From NCBI RefSeq assembly GCF_021155765.1, contig NC_060106.1, forward strand, positions 18,998,031 to 19,062,030: 64,000 nucleotides of DNA, in the 5' to 3' direction. The position numbers were made by a program, and so were the translations under genes. The notes beneath the pieces were generated by a model that saw only the letters and a list, made by a program, of their open reading frames with translations, searched no databases and was not told where the DNA came from. Source of the stretch: Diprion similis. Lineage: Eukaryota > Arthropoda > Insecta > Hymenoptera > Diprionidae. This document shows, in pieces, positions 33,705-45,608 of this stretch. How positions within the stretch are numbered: position 1 is the first letter of the stretch; each line of letters starts with the position of its first letter.

Positions 33705-36661
33705 TTAGGGTGGCGCAAAAAAAACGACTATTTTTTTTTTTTGAGTCTCGTGTGACAAAATGTTAGTTTTAGATGTTTTAAGAGCCCACTCCAAAGGACA
33801 GCTCAAAATAAAAAATTTTAATAGGTCGCTCCAAATTTTTGAAAATGTCAAGAATCGTCAAAAAATTAAATTAAAAAAATTATATTTTCAGTATTTTGTT
33901 CCATTTTTAATTCATGTCGTGGTGTGTTGTTATCGATTCTTTCTTACTAAATTGGAGAAAAAAAATGTATGACATTTTAATATGAATATTAAAAGGTCGC
34001 TCGAAAAAATCTAAAGAAATGCACCAAAAAATGGAAAAAAAATTATGAGCGACCTTTCGAAATTCAAATTTTGAACTGAAACTTTCGGAAACTTATTTTT
34101 TTTTTGTCTATAAAATTATACCGTAACGAGAACAAAAATTTAAAAAAAAAAAACGATTTTTGACGATTTCTGTCGTTTTAAAAAATGTGGAGCGACTTCT
34201 TGAAATTTTTTTTTTTAACTGTCCTTTGGAGTGGGCTCTTAAAACATCAAAAACTAACACTTTGTCACACGAGACTCAGAAAAAAAAAAAAAAAAAAAGT
34301 CGGTTTTTTGCTTCACCCTAATATATACATATATAAATTCATTTACCAAAAGAGTCATATTCAGATAATGAATATAACCTGAAATTGAAGTATTTCTCAT
34401 CAGAATTGTTTTTAAATTATTATACGATAATACAAAGTAGGTAAAAATTTTCTGCATATTTTTCAGGCATCATTCAGCAGTTGTAGAATTTCGACGAAGA
34501 TCCGTTCGATTGCTGCGACTCATAAGATGTTGACCAGATCGGCAATGGAACTTAATCAGATATTCGGTGTCACGATAGTAAATATTCGATACTTACGTTA
34601 CTTTTATGACGCACAAAAGTCGTTTATACACAAAACATATTCATATTTTTTTACAGGCTGTAGCAGTTCTTTATCACACCATATCTCTGACAGTTTGTTT
34701 CTACTTTGTTTATGGAAATATCATTCATCGTCCGAGCGTCAAGTATCTTGATTATGTTCTCCACATGTTTGCTACAGGAACGATGAACTGCATTCAGATT
34801 ATTATTTTAGTAGCGACTTGCACCTTGGCGAAGAATCAGGTGAAATATCCATCTTTGTTGCACGAATTTTGAAATGAATTCGCATCATCATTCAAGTTCG
34901 TTAAGGGGAACTGCAAGTGAAATTTTAGCCCTACGATATATATATATATACATATATATATATGTATGTTACAAAGCCGTTGATTTTTTTCTACATGGTT
35001 TTGGATAAGAAATGACGTCCCGTGTCGATGAATAATTCCCGCCAAATCTTTGCAACTTTCGAAATTTATATTTTTGAACGAAGAAGAATGTCGCAAAATC
35101 CATGGTTGAAGTTGTTCGAAATAGTCAACAGGACGTGTGAAAAATTCAGCGAATCTTAATGTCAAGTATAAATGCATCGAAGGGCTAGAATTTCACTTTC
35201 GGGTCTCTTTAACGTCAAACGTGAAACAGAGAAAACGAAACTTTGAAACTTTTCGATTTCAGGCTTCGTCAACAGGGCAGCTGATTCATGACTTAAAGTT
35301 CAGCGAGTTCGACACAGTGTTGAACGATTCGGTAAGCAAGAGGATTTTTATGCACACAAAATTCTTTGCCTGCGACCTCATTTTCTGTACTGCAAATAAT
35401 TGGACTCAATATCTTGCCTCTTATCAAAATTGGAAACTTCGTGGCGATGACAGATATTCCGCTTTTAACGATGCTTTTTTCCTTATTACTTTTAATTTTC
35501 CACTACTGATGTAGTCTGACTGTCAAAGACTCTTATCGAAACATTTCCACACAGTGCTTCAGAATTGGACGAATGTATGAAGAAAACTGAACGTCAGGTT
35601 GGAGCTCTACGATTAACCTGTTTAGTCGGCCAAAACTGTTGACCTGATTCATTGGCAGATGGTTTAACCGGTCAACGAACTCGCTTTGCTCAGGCAGTGA
35701 AACCACCCTTGGGAATAATCTTCCGGTTCGTTCTTCTGGTAAATGATGTACTATTATTCTCCTGTCACGAGATTTTCCTCGTTTTATTTCCCTGGTCAAG
35801 GAACTGCAATTTTATTACGTTCATAATTATCCGTTTGAAAATATGTTTCATATCAAAACAGCAAATTTAGTTTCTCCCGCTCATGATCATTGAATTGAAA
35901 ACATCATTCATCAAGTCCTATTTGTTTGTTTTTTTTTTTTTTGTTTTGATAATGTCTAGTGAATTATGCAAATCAAATAGATTATTAGCTATACGGATAG
36001 TGACGAAAAATTTGATGATGTTTATCATCTGCTATAAGTGACCAATGATCTTGATAAAACACGGTTGAAAAATGTGTGTTTCTATTGAATATTCAATTTT
36101 AATCAAATTAAACATTCAACGGATCGAAAATTCTACCTGCTTAACCACACGAACCATGTGAACGATCAGTTTATTAAACAGATCGACCGTTTCGGCCGGG
36201 TTAATCGGTTAAACCATCGGCCAATTCATCGCGTTAGGCATTTTGGCCGGCTAAATCGGTTGATCGTACAGCGATCATATTTGTCAGATGAAGTCGAATG
36301 TTGATGATGAAAGAAATTATGCTTTCATTTCCAGATTCAATTATTCTCGTTGCAGCTGCATCACGAGAAAGTTGACTTCTCTGGTCTCGGATTATTTACA
36401 TTGGATGCAACTCTCGTTCAATCGGTAAGTATTTATTGATTATTCAAAGCCGTTTAACGTGTCGTCACATGTTTCGCTCGACGATTAAAAATTTTAAGGA
36501 AAGAATGACAGAGTTTTTCAACTACTTATGATCAATTGCTTAAATTACAGATAGCTGCAACTGTGACCACATATCTAATAATTCTCATACAATCCGATGC
36601 GGCGGTGAAGAATGCCGCAACCACACATCAGGGCGCAGCAAACAATACTTCACTCGCATGA
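32027..36661 (+). CDS. Gustatory receptor, Gr-4 (variant signature QS)
   Basis: Exons: 32027..32063, 32674..32911, 33019..33124, 33204..33379, 33489..33648, 34467..34577, 34657..34839, 35263..35331, 36335..36424, 36551..36661; 426 residues with all phases matching. Exon 1 (MEHVQYNLW) lies far upstream because intron 1 received a family-A element. Intron 5 holds a TA microsatellite and a family-B element, and intron 8 holds a degenerate inverted repeat. Exon 2 has SDFYTVLKAATYLGHITG, clearly paralogous to its neighbours, but with 'FFMSLKGRIG' where the others have a Pro-x-x-Leu-Lys-Gly-Pro motif. The last exon reads TYLIILIQS: the final Phe of TYhhhhhQF is Ser. There are no stops or frameshifts, so it is probably expressed but divergent. 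A possible poly(A) signal is at 36920-36925. Confidence 0.9.
32089..32462. mobile_element. Composite palindromic element, family A, copy 2 (in Gr-4 intron 1)
   Basis: Closely similar to copy 1 over its whole length, with only scattered single-base differences. Like copy 1 it starts with AAATAGCTATTTATG (about 32090) and ends with CATGCCGTAAAA. It sits wholly inside Gr-4 intron 1, separating the 37-base first exon from exon 2 by about 610 bp. Confidence 0.82.
33655..33698. repeat. (TA)n microsatellite in Gr-4 intron 5
   Basis: About 22 TA units directly after the exon-5 donor region. They abut the family-B element, whose insertion target is probably this TA tract. Confidence 0.9.
33705..34321. 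mobile_element. MITE-like element, family B, copy 2 (in Gr-4 intron 5)
   Basis: The termini TTAGGGTGGCGC and CACCCTAA are inverted. It is 617 bp against 442 bp for copy 1, and the extra bases are in the middle. Shared terminal arms include the AAAAA/TTTTT runs and 'GAGCCCACTC'. The flanks are TA-rich, so the exact target duplication cannot be read. Confidence 0.82.
35600..36290. repeat. Diverged inverted repeat within Gr-4 intron 8
   Basis: Roughly 85 bases at about 35610-35700 match, in reverse complement, about 36190-36275. The shared words are TACGAT(T/C)AACC, CGGCCAAAA and ATGGTTTAACCG. The two arms bound about 500 bp of AT-rich sequence. This looks like an old MITE with eroded ends. Confidence 0.5.
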
Positions 36662-38602
36662 TTAATTGCATTCTCGTGAAAGAATTTTGGTAACGCAATT
36701 AGACATACACGGTAGATTCGTTTGCTTCTACTTTCCAATGACTCATCCTATTCGCGAGATTATCATCTTCTACAATCTCAATGAAACACTAATTCTAATC
36801 ACGTTACCATCGTCAAATATTTGACTCTGCAACTTTGCACCAAGGTCCGTTGTGATTAACGAATGCCAACCGAAACTAGCAAAATTCAGATTCAGTTAAT
36901 TTGTATGACACCTTTTTCGAATAAAATGAATTTCCATAGATTGCAATCGAAAGAATCTACTCGATTCTCATTTTGTCAATTGGAAGCGATTCGAAATAAA
37001 ACATCGATTAATAAATTAATAAAAAGTGTTGGTGGCAATCAGACGGGTGTCAAAATTCCAATATTTATTTATAACCATTCGGAGTAATTCAGGAAAAAAA
37101 TAAAATACGATTCCTCAATTTTTTTAAACTACCGTGGAAAATAAATTTCCATAAAAATGTGCATACAGGTACACTAGAATGAGAATGGAGGTGTTTAAAC
37201 AAATAAAATATTCCTGTATTGCATATAGGACTTCATTTCCAACTCAACTCTGGCAACATTATTAACTTTAAAAGTGGGACTAGATGTTTATTGCAATATT
37301 GTGTGAAGAATTCTCAACAGAGATTAATAATGAAAAAATAAATTGTAAAAAATGCATACAAGTAGCATATGGATGTAGGTCAACGGAAGCGGGTTACAAG
37401 TTACAAGATTACAAGTTCTGGTGGCGGTAGTGGTAGGGGACGGAGATTAAAAAATGTACTTTTCAAAATGAAATTAAAATAAAAAAATTTCAAGTACTAT
37501 AAAAATAAACGACTGGCATGCATTTCACATTTCCAAAGTTCAACATATTTCAGACATAATCAACAAAGACAATGTATCGTTAAATATGACACATTGTAGT
37601 ATTATTAATACACAACTCCGGCATTCAATTTTGAAACTTCACTGGAATTTTTATTTTTCCGATGAAAAAAATTATTCCAACAGATGAAAAAAAAACGGAT
37701 AAAAGCATGTTTGTATGAAAAATCATTGTAATGTTACCTTTAATGTATAACTGTGATCATTTCATTAGTCTGACAAGTATAATATATATTATTGATAGTG
37801 TATAAAGATACAGAGAGAAATAGTTGAAAATTGAAAAAACAAGAGAGTAAACCAGGAAACCCGAAAAAAAACTTATAAGCGGGAGAAAAGAGTTACTTTT
37901 CTCCCGCGCTTATCAGGTCAAAAAAGTAAACATTATCGGTGAATTGAGAGTAAAACAATTTTTGTCGTCGATTCAGAAGTTCAATATCATACACTGTTGG
38001 ATTGACATTAAATCATGTAATTCTATACTTCGTTTTTCTTGCAATCTACTATATTCAACAGCATAAATAGTCGAATGTAGAATTGGATGGTCGTGCGCAG
38101 CACGGTGATTCATGTCGTTCGAGCAGCGTACTTTTATACAATGATTTCAACAGCGCGAGCGCGAAGGAAACTCATCGTCAAAGTTGTGAGACGTAAGATT
38201 CGAGGGCTGTCCTTAAGGGGGTGCAACGAATGAGTCTCGTCACCAAAAATTACATCCGCGATCCACAGTGTATATTATAAGGTATCTTCTAGTTTGAAAA
38301 ACAAGTTTTTTCTTGGGTAACGATTTTCGTGAAAGTGAACATATCGATCAACATATTATTGGTTTGGATTTTTGACGTTCATTCATCAATTCTAATATGA
38401 AATGGTCTGCGAGTGAAAGTGAAAACGTGGTTTTGACGCTAAAATTCAAAGGTTTATAGGAAAATTTTTGTGCTACGGGTCTGTACGCAGGTTTTCTTAA
38501 CTGGTTTTTCGAATTTCGATATAAATGTGATACGCATACTTTATACCTGTACGTATTACAAGACGAAATACATCGGAGAAGGTAAACTGGTGAAAAACAA
38601 TC
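36662..38602. other. Spacer between Gr-4 and Gr-5
   Basis: No gene is seen. A strong hairpin lies at 37879-37907. The 74-codon frame at 36863-37087 is unsupported. Confidence 0.45.
37879..37907. repeat. Perfect 12-bp stem, 5-nt loop hairpin
   Basis: GCGGGAGAAAAG and CTTTTCTCCCGC flank the loop AGTTA. It is GC-rich in an AT-rich spacer; no terminator or gene end is expected here. Confidence 0.7.
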
Positions 38603-40814
38603 ATGATGCTGATCAGAGATGCGTGGCGTGTTCAAAGTAAGTTATGGCGAAAAGTATTAATTGCACTTAATGAGTTCGTTTTGATAGTAGACATGTAAAT
38701 AAAAGCCTTTTTTGAAACACGTCACGTTACTGCAACTGTAAAATGGCGAAGCATGAGCAAAGTTTGACAAGAGCATTCAATTTCTTGGGGTGTAATCGAC
38801 CGATTCTCTGATTCAAAGATTCGAAAAAGTTCGACTCAGATTTTTATTCGGTACTGAATCCCGCTACGTGTTTTGGCCACGTTACTGGAATATTTCCACT
38901 GACACTCGAAGGACCCGTCGGAAGAAGAAAGTACTCGACAAGTAACGTTGGAGTGATTTACGGAGCGACTGTTTTATCTTTGATAATAGCGAATCTATTT
39001 CTTGGGACAAACGAGACGAACAAAAGACACGGAAGGTACATAAAATTTATTTATTGGTTCGTTATTCGCTGAGTGCTGTTACATTCTTTTTCACTTCTAG
39101 TCTGTCCAACTACACGGTGGTACAAATGAGTATAAACTTTGAATTGTCGTTGGACGTGATTTTGATGGTTATAATATTTGCATCCGTCATGCGAGGCAGA
39201 GAAAAGGTATTTCACTATAATTAGTTCGCTTTTACATCGACAGACTTTGATGACATTGGATCAATGAACGACTCGATAAATTTTTAGCTAGCAGATGTAC
39301 TCGAAACTATAAGGCAACAAGATGACACGTTGCATAATCTTGGAAGTCGAATAGACTACGCAGCGGAGTCCCACAGGAGATACATCAAGATGGGAATATT
39401 TCTAACAATAATATTAACGCTCTACATTAACGACTTTTACTACCAATCAGATTTCAATTCACGGTGAGTACTCGCACCGCGTAAAAAACGAATGAGAATT
39501 CACACGTCATTTGTGAGGATGGCATTCCAAAGTACTTCACGACTCTTTACAAAAATTTTAAATTCCAACAGCTATCCGTTAGACTGGCTTGCATGGATAT
39601 GTCCAAATATTGTACTAAACGCCAACACGTGTCTTTGTGTAAACATAATTTCACTCCTACGTCAAAGATTCAGACTTTTGAACGAACATCTGAGGAAACT
39701 GATCGATGAGATGAAGGATTTTCGACCCGAGGTAACGGTAATCGTCACCAAATTTAAGGATTATCAGTTCTTTTGAATAGTAAACTTTCGATGGTCTGTT
39801 CGAATGAAATGCAGAGCAAATCTAAACCAATCATCACGATTCCCTTGTTATTGGATTGACCATTATTTTCCAGACAATATACAATCAGCGTAGAATATGT
39901 TCGAGACTTCGTTCCATAGCTAAGGTGCATCGTGCATTATGCGACGCGGCGGTAGAAATCAACGAAATATATGGCAACAATGCGGTAAATTTTCGATCTA
40001 ACTTTTGCGTAAACGAATGAATAAGCTGAAAACAATAACTCGTAATTTCGTACAGGTAGCAGCAGCAATTTATAGTCTGATAATGGTGACATCTTCCTTG
40101 TACTACATCAGTCAAAGATTGAGAAATGCAGATTACGCCTACGATGAAATCATTGGATACTTTTGTTGGGGAATAATCAACTCGATCGATATTGTTCTCG
40201 TTGTAACGGTTTGCGTTATGGTTCAGAATCAGGTAAGACCTGTTCGTATCCAAGAATTTAACCGTTTGCCCTGATACCAAGTGCCTAACGAGTTCATTCG
40301 ATTCTTCGAAACTCTCTGTTCGCAGACTTGTCTCACAGGGAAACTGATTCACAAGATCGATATCAGCGAGAATGATACTTTGTTGAATAACGTGGTACGC
40401 GATACAATTTTCATGCATGAAATGGAATAAATTCGACATCAGTTACAGCTAAGCTTCATAATGATGGTAAAAAAGACGTTTTTTTACTTGCAGATTCACT
40501 CATTTTCATTCCAACTGCATCACGAGAGGGTCGAGTTTTCCGGTTCTGGATTATTCCGACTGGATGCAACTCTCATTCAGTCAGTGAGTGACGATGATAT
40601 ATACTTTTAGTCACATCAAGAACAGCGTTTTGTCCGTAAATTTAATTCAACAAAATTGAGACAAGATTTTTCGACTCGTTGTGAAAGAATGCATTTATTT
40701 TAGATCGTTGGAACCGTCACCACGTATCTCGTTATTCTGATACAATTTGACTTGGCAGTGCTGCACTTCACCGCATCTAATTATAGAGCAAACAACTCAA
40801 GCAGCATAAAGTAA
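38603..40814 (+). CDS. Gustatory receptor, Gr-5 (last of the array)
   Basis: Exons: 38603..38636, 38819..39035, 39101..39206, 39288..39463, 39572..39731, 39874..39984, 40056..40232, 40326..40394, 40494..40583, 40704..40814; 416 residues, with all splice sites and phases matching the paralogues. The N-terminus is MMLIRDAW. Exon 2 carries SDFYSVLNPATCFGHVTG. The C-terminus is FSGSGLFRLDATLIQS, followed by TYLVILIQF. No lesion is seen and introns are short (62-182 bp), so this is the cleanest copy and a good template for the array. The role is inferred from the family: a multipass taste or contact chemoreceptor in sensory neurons. The 3' flank resembles that of Gr-2 over about 200 bp, which points to duplication of gene plus spacer. 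Confidence 0.93.
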
Positions 40815-42376
40815 ATCCCGGAAATTTCAAGAAAACATTTTAGCGTATTAAGTGGAAACCATGATTACAGCTATACTTGACAGTGAAACAAACATTGCTC
40901 TTTTCAAACCTATGGTCGAGGGCAGGATCGAATAATGGCGGTCAGCAGCTCCTGACCGCTTTTGCATCATTCGCAATTCGGCCATTCATGGGTTCATTTG
41001 CATTGCATTTTTCGCACTTTTGCATAAGGTAAAATTTGTCAATTGATAGGTTATTAATTATCGTAAGTGTGTAGGTTGGACGGCGTTCAAACTTCTTGAG
41101 AAACGTGAACGTCGCCTTCCTTTTCACGATTGTGATGTTATCGTATCAATCACCAAATGGTCGCTGTATTTTTATTGGAAAAAACATATCAGTCGATAAC
41201 TTGTCGAGACGTACGTAAGAAATGTGATGAATTCGTTATAACTTCACGCATATATGCCTGAAAATTATTCTGATTGCACGATTGGCGGATCTACCAATCT
41301 TCTTAATTTATACTTGCCTTGCCGATCAGCTCTTAATATTGTCAATGGTCAAAGAATACCGAAAAAAACATTACGTAATATTTGAACCCTTCCTTTGGGG
41401 TAAGCTTGGTTTCCATAATTGTTAATAACTCGTGAAATGCTTATCGAAATTCTTTCAAAACATTGATTGCTTTTAACCATGTTTTTGCACTTTGCAAAAT
41501 GTAACATCGATCACGAAGAAACAAAGCTTTCTAGAGTTTTGAATGGAACTTTCTGAAATCCTCTGCAAACCGGCAAACCCGTGGTGTGATCACGAGTAGT
41601 GAATTCCAAGAGTATTGTTACGAAAATGAATTTTTTGAAAGAACAATATGATAATGCAATGTTTCATCGACTCTGATTGCTTACTGTTTGCAGGAAACGA
41701 TTTAAGTTTCTTAATCTTTCAAAATGAACAACATAATCCCTTTGAGGACTTAGAAATCGATCTTGGCAAGATCAGATGCACGTTAATCTCATGAAAAATC
41801 ATACATCTGTAAACAATCTCGGTTGCTCAAAGTCTCTTAATTTTAAAAAGGTATACTATAAACTGATTTGCAAAGGGGTTTGAATTCGTTGAGATGGCAC
41901 TATTGCAGTCAAGATAAGCTAAAATATTTCCGCGTTCACCTTCAGTATTTGAAGTGCGAAATAAAAATTTCTTTTTCACAGAACTTGGCATGCGAGATCA
42001 GGCACTGTGTAGAAAAATTCCTATTTTAATTATCGCTGAAAGTGAGGTATGAAACAAACAGGTACTCGTGTAAATAGTTACAAGCATCAGACATCTCAAC
42101 TATTTGTTGACCGATATATATAACGCCTTACTTAATATGTATCGCTTTTTTCTTGCGCTACAGATCATATCACGTCAATCACTGAATGCTTTTTATAGTT
42201 TCGTCAAATTAATAGTACTATGAGATAATCTACAATTTTCATTGTAGAAATATTTAAATGCATCGTAAAAGTGGGCTAATTGTAGTTACAATTAATACAC
42301 AAGTTAAAGTGCAATTATGGTAGCTGGATTTTTACATTCCTTTATCAACGGTGAAATTCCACTTCAATAGAAATTA
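40815..42376. other. Spacer between Gr-5 and the UBC-domain gene
   Basis: The genes converge here (Gr-5 plus, UBC gene minus). The part at about 41640-41860 is similar to 22150-22330. No coding exon is certain. A terminal exon of the minus-strand UBC gene may lie in this interval but was not found with confidence. Confidence 0.45.
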
Positions 42377-45300
42377 TTATAATAACGAATTATAGTATAC
42401 CTGCAAAATAGTTGAGAAGTTGGTCCACGTGTCACCGTCATGGGTAGAGATATCTTCACCAAGTGTATCCAAGAATCCATCGTACGCAGGATAGCAAGTT
42501 TCTCCATCAGGAAAGGTGGTGCAGCTGATTTCTGGTCGACTATTGGGGTAATCCTTTTTCACATAAATGTCAAAACTGAAACAGCATCCGCTGCAGCAAG
42601 TGTCCTCATTTCTGAATTACAAAAAACATGTTTATACGTTTATTGGTCTGATATGATTTGAAATATTTAGTGATGAGGTGTAAAAGAAAAAGTGATCAGT
42701 GGATCTTATTCTTACCCAGTGATCAACGCCCGCATTAGAAAACATTTTGAATTGTCCATCCTGACGAATATCGCCGAATTCAACTCCAGTGGAAGAGTTT
42801 TCGACAAAACTGCCAACTCTTGGGCCATACGAAAATAATTTCTGGGTGATCCGATGTCGGCAATGTAATCGTTTTTGAAAGTGTGAGTTTCCACTATAGT
42901 AGAATTAAAATGGTGGTTAAATTAAAGCATGTATAAGTATCAATTATTGCAAGTCTGAAATCATTTTTGTAATTTACCTTGACAGCTAGAGTCAATTTTT
43001 TTGATTAATGTGTGAAGATTATGCTTACAGTCAATATCACAGTTACGAAATTGAAGGGTTTTCAGTGACTCTCTGTAAGCGAGATCCAGGCTTTTGACTT
43101 GATGACTATTAGAGTCGGTATTCGAAATCAGTCCATTCGAAATCGAGAATTCGTTGCCAGTCTTTACTCTGCTGCATTGATTCGATAGGCTTGATTCGAT
43201 AAACTTAGAAGCAGCAATTATATTTGTTGCCAGCTGTATTTTTTTCAGATTCGCTGTATAAAATGATACAGAGTCCTAAGTATCGTATTGAACAATGCCA
43301 GAACATGCAACCTATTCAAATTGCAACTATATAAACAAATCTTGAATAACTCACCTTGGACAATGGGATGATCACCCTGAATACCCGTTAGAATATCCAA
43401 AATCAATGTGATATTCTCTTCCTGAATTTTCATGAGATCAGCTATACTTTTATCTTGCGCATCGGTAGTAGTCAGTAAATCGATAAGCTCTGGATACGAT
43501 GCCAGTTCAATTAGTATATCAATAATCCTTGAATAAAGAGGTATCGAGAGCCAAATTTCGAAAAATGTGTCTATGCATAGTTTGGATTTAATGAACGGAA
43601 GCAGCACAGACTCTTCAATAATTTTTACAACGCAGTAAAAGTTGCTATTCAGTAGAAGAAGCGATTCATTCGATACCGTTAGAGATAATTCTGCAAGAAA
43701 TACTCACAATTTAATCATGTATGAAAATTACTCAATTACGTATGATCCACACGTTGTTCTGACATGAACTCATAGATTTTGTCCAAAAAGATGAAACTTT
43801 TTATGAAATTTCTGAAGAGATGATAAAATAAACTGACTGAGAAAAAACATTGATGTTGTGTACCTTTCGGAGTTTTAACGTTGGCAATGAAAGTAGACAC
43901 GATATCATTGTCCATCTGGTTGATGAGTGGTTCGTTTCGTTGTTCGATTACGCTGTGATTATTTATGCTATTTGTACTAGAATTGCTTGCGGAACAAATA
44001 AATTTACCAATGGGGATACTCTTGGTCGAATATTTTCTGTTTTGTAATCTTGGTGCACATTGTGACTGAGACCCTAATTCAAACGACGGATTTGTGATAA
44101 TGTTACATCGATTCCGGTCGGATGAACGAATATCTGGCGTTCTGTGTTTTGAAGAACAACTTTGTGTAGCTATATTTTCATTCTCCATAAGCCGATTGAT
44201 GGTCTTGAATATCAGCGAAGAGTAACAGGAAGGCTTACAAATAGTCGATTCCTCAAGGCTCCGTTCATCGAACAGATTGCCATTCAACGTAAGATTGAAA
44301 GTGAAGTATGAATGAGTTGTTGGACAACCAGGCGTCACGCAATTCAGAGACAAGTTGTCGCATTCGTTTCGAAAACAGTTCAAAAATCTTATAAGAATCA
44401 ATTCGATCTCATTGTTTTTCCTTTTGAAGATATCGAGCAACGGCAGAAGATGGAATTCAGGTGATAATGATCCGGCACTTCGGATTTCTGGAAAAGAATA
44501 AACACCTGTAATTCAAAAAAAAAAGATTTAAGTTGTTTTACTTACCTGTTGCATTAATACTTGTGTTCAATTCATAGGCTGGCTCGCTGGTCAGGGCATC
44601 GGTAAGTTCGAGTAAAATTTTTTTCAGAACCCCAACTCTGATGCCATTATATCTATTGTGAATATCGACAGTTCCGTTATTGTCAATATAATCTTTGATT
44701 TCCATAAGCACAGATGCCATATTCCTTGCCGGATTCCAGTTGTCTAGTTTGACGAAGTCTTCTTGATCGAATACACCCTTCAACTTTGGTCTGACAAATC
44801 GAAGAAACGGAGGATGAGACGGATACAAATCCATAGCAAAGCCAAGTTCTAACTGAATGTGATCATATCCATACAATTGCTTCACGACTCTTAGATCTTG
44901 TGATATTTTTGACTTGGGACGAAAATTTTTCAAGAATACAGACCATCTACAAATGTTATTGTCTATCGGATCGACAACTATACCGCTAGACACTTCGCTG
45001 CCCATTATGTTTATCAGATCGTTGATAAGAATGGCGGAGGCAGCTGAATTGCTAAAAACTTGTTGAGGATGCTCCATGCTAACACTGTCGAACATGTCTG
45101 ATATTTTTGGACGATTGTATTTCAGTCTCAGCTCTCCTTCCTTTGCTCTCCACTCTCTTTTCTTTTTAGAAATTATACATTCCCACTGAGTGATTTCACT
45201 CGAGTCAGAATCTTCCGAGCTCGAGATATCAACGTCGTCCTCGTTATCGGATTCTAGGTCAGAACTGTCGTGACGACAATTTTCAGAGGAAGGTGTGTAG

Positions 45301-45608
45301 TATAGAAATGCCTTTGCTAATATAGCCCCAATGGTTAATTTCTCTGGAAAATCTATAATGAATTCGTTTAGGGCGATGCACCAGAAATCCGTGCACTCTG
45401 TTTCCACGTAGAAGCTGTCTTCGTGCTTCGGATAACCAGCAGGACAAAGTAAACGGAACTTGGTATCATGTATCGATAAATCAAAAACTAGACGACCATC
45501 TTCAGTAACACTTTTCCCCTCGCAGGAAAATTTCCCAGGATTTTTGTTCTGCCACGTCGTAAAGTCAGACATCAATGCTTCGTGTTCCGGAAAGCAGTCC
45601 TTGTCCAT
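42377..45608 (-). CDS. BIRC6-like protein with UBC (E2-like) domains
   Basis: Exons on the minus strand: 45608..44546, 44487..43864, 43836..about 43753, 43690..43355, 43253..42978, 42893..42716, 42590..42401 (or to the stop at 42377 if read through); about 917 codons. Exon 1 holds an RWD/UBC-like N-terminus (1-110), an acidic Ser tract, and a UBC-like fold ('GYDHIQLELGFAMDLYP', 'HPPFLRFVRPKLKG'). Exons 4-7 align by eye with the BIRC6 C-terminus: 'SIPLYSRIIDILIELAS', 'SLDLAYRESLKTLQF', then a UBC start 'MAQELAVLSKTLPLELNSA'. The last exon, 'GCCFSFDIYVKKDYPNSRPE', lacks the E2 Cys where BIRC6 has KVCLSIL and has a shortened loop. BIRC6 is an E2/E3 inhibitor of apoptosis; here conjugating activity is doubtful. 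The exon 3/4 phase fits only a weak donor (CAAC|GTGTGG), and the end of the UBC domain is not found. Confidence 0.75.

Noticed and set aside
41880-41945. Possible last exon of the UBC-domain gene on the minus strand (TTTTAG acceptor, then a short open frame)
   Set aside because: Phase fits, but the peptide does not convincingly match the expected end of a UBC domain.
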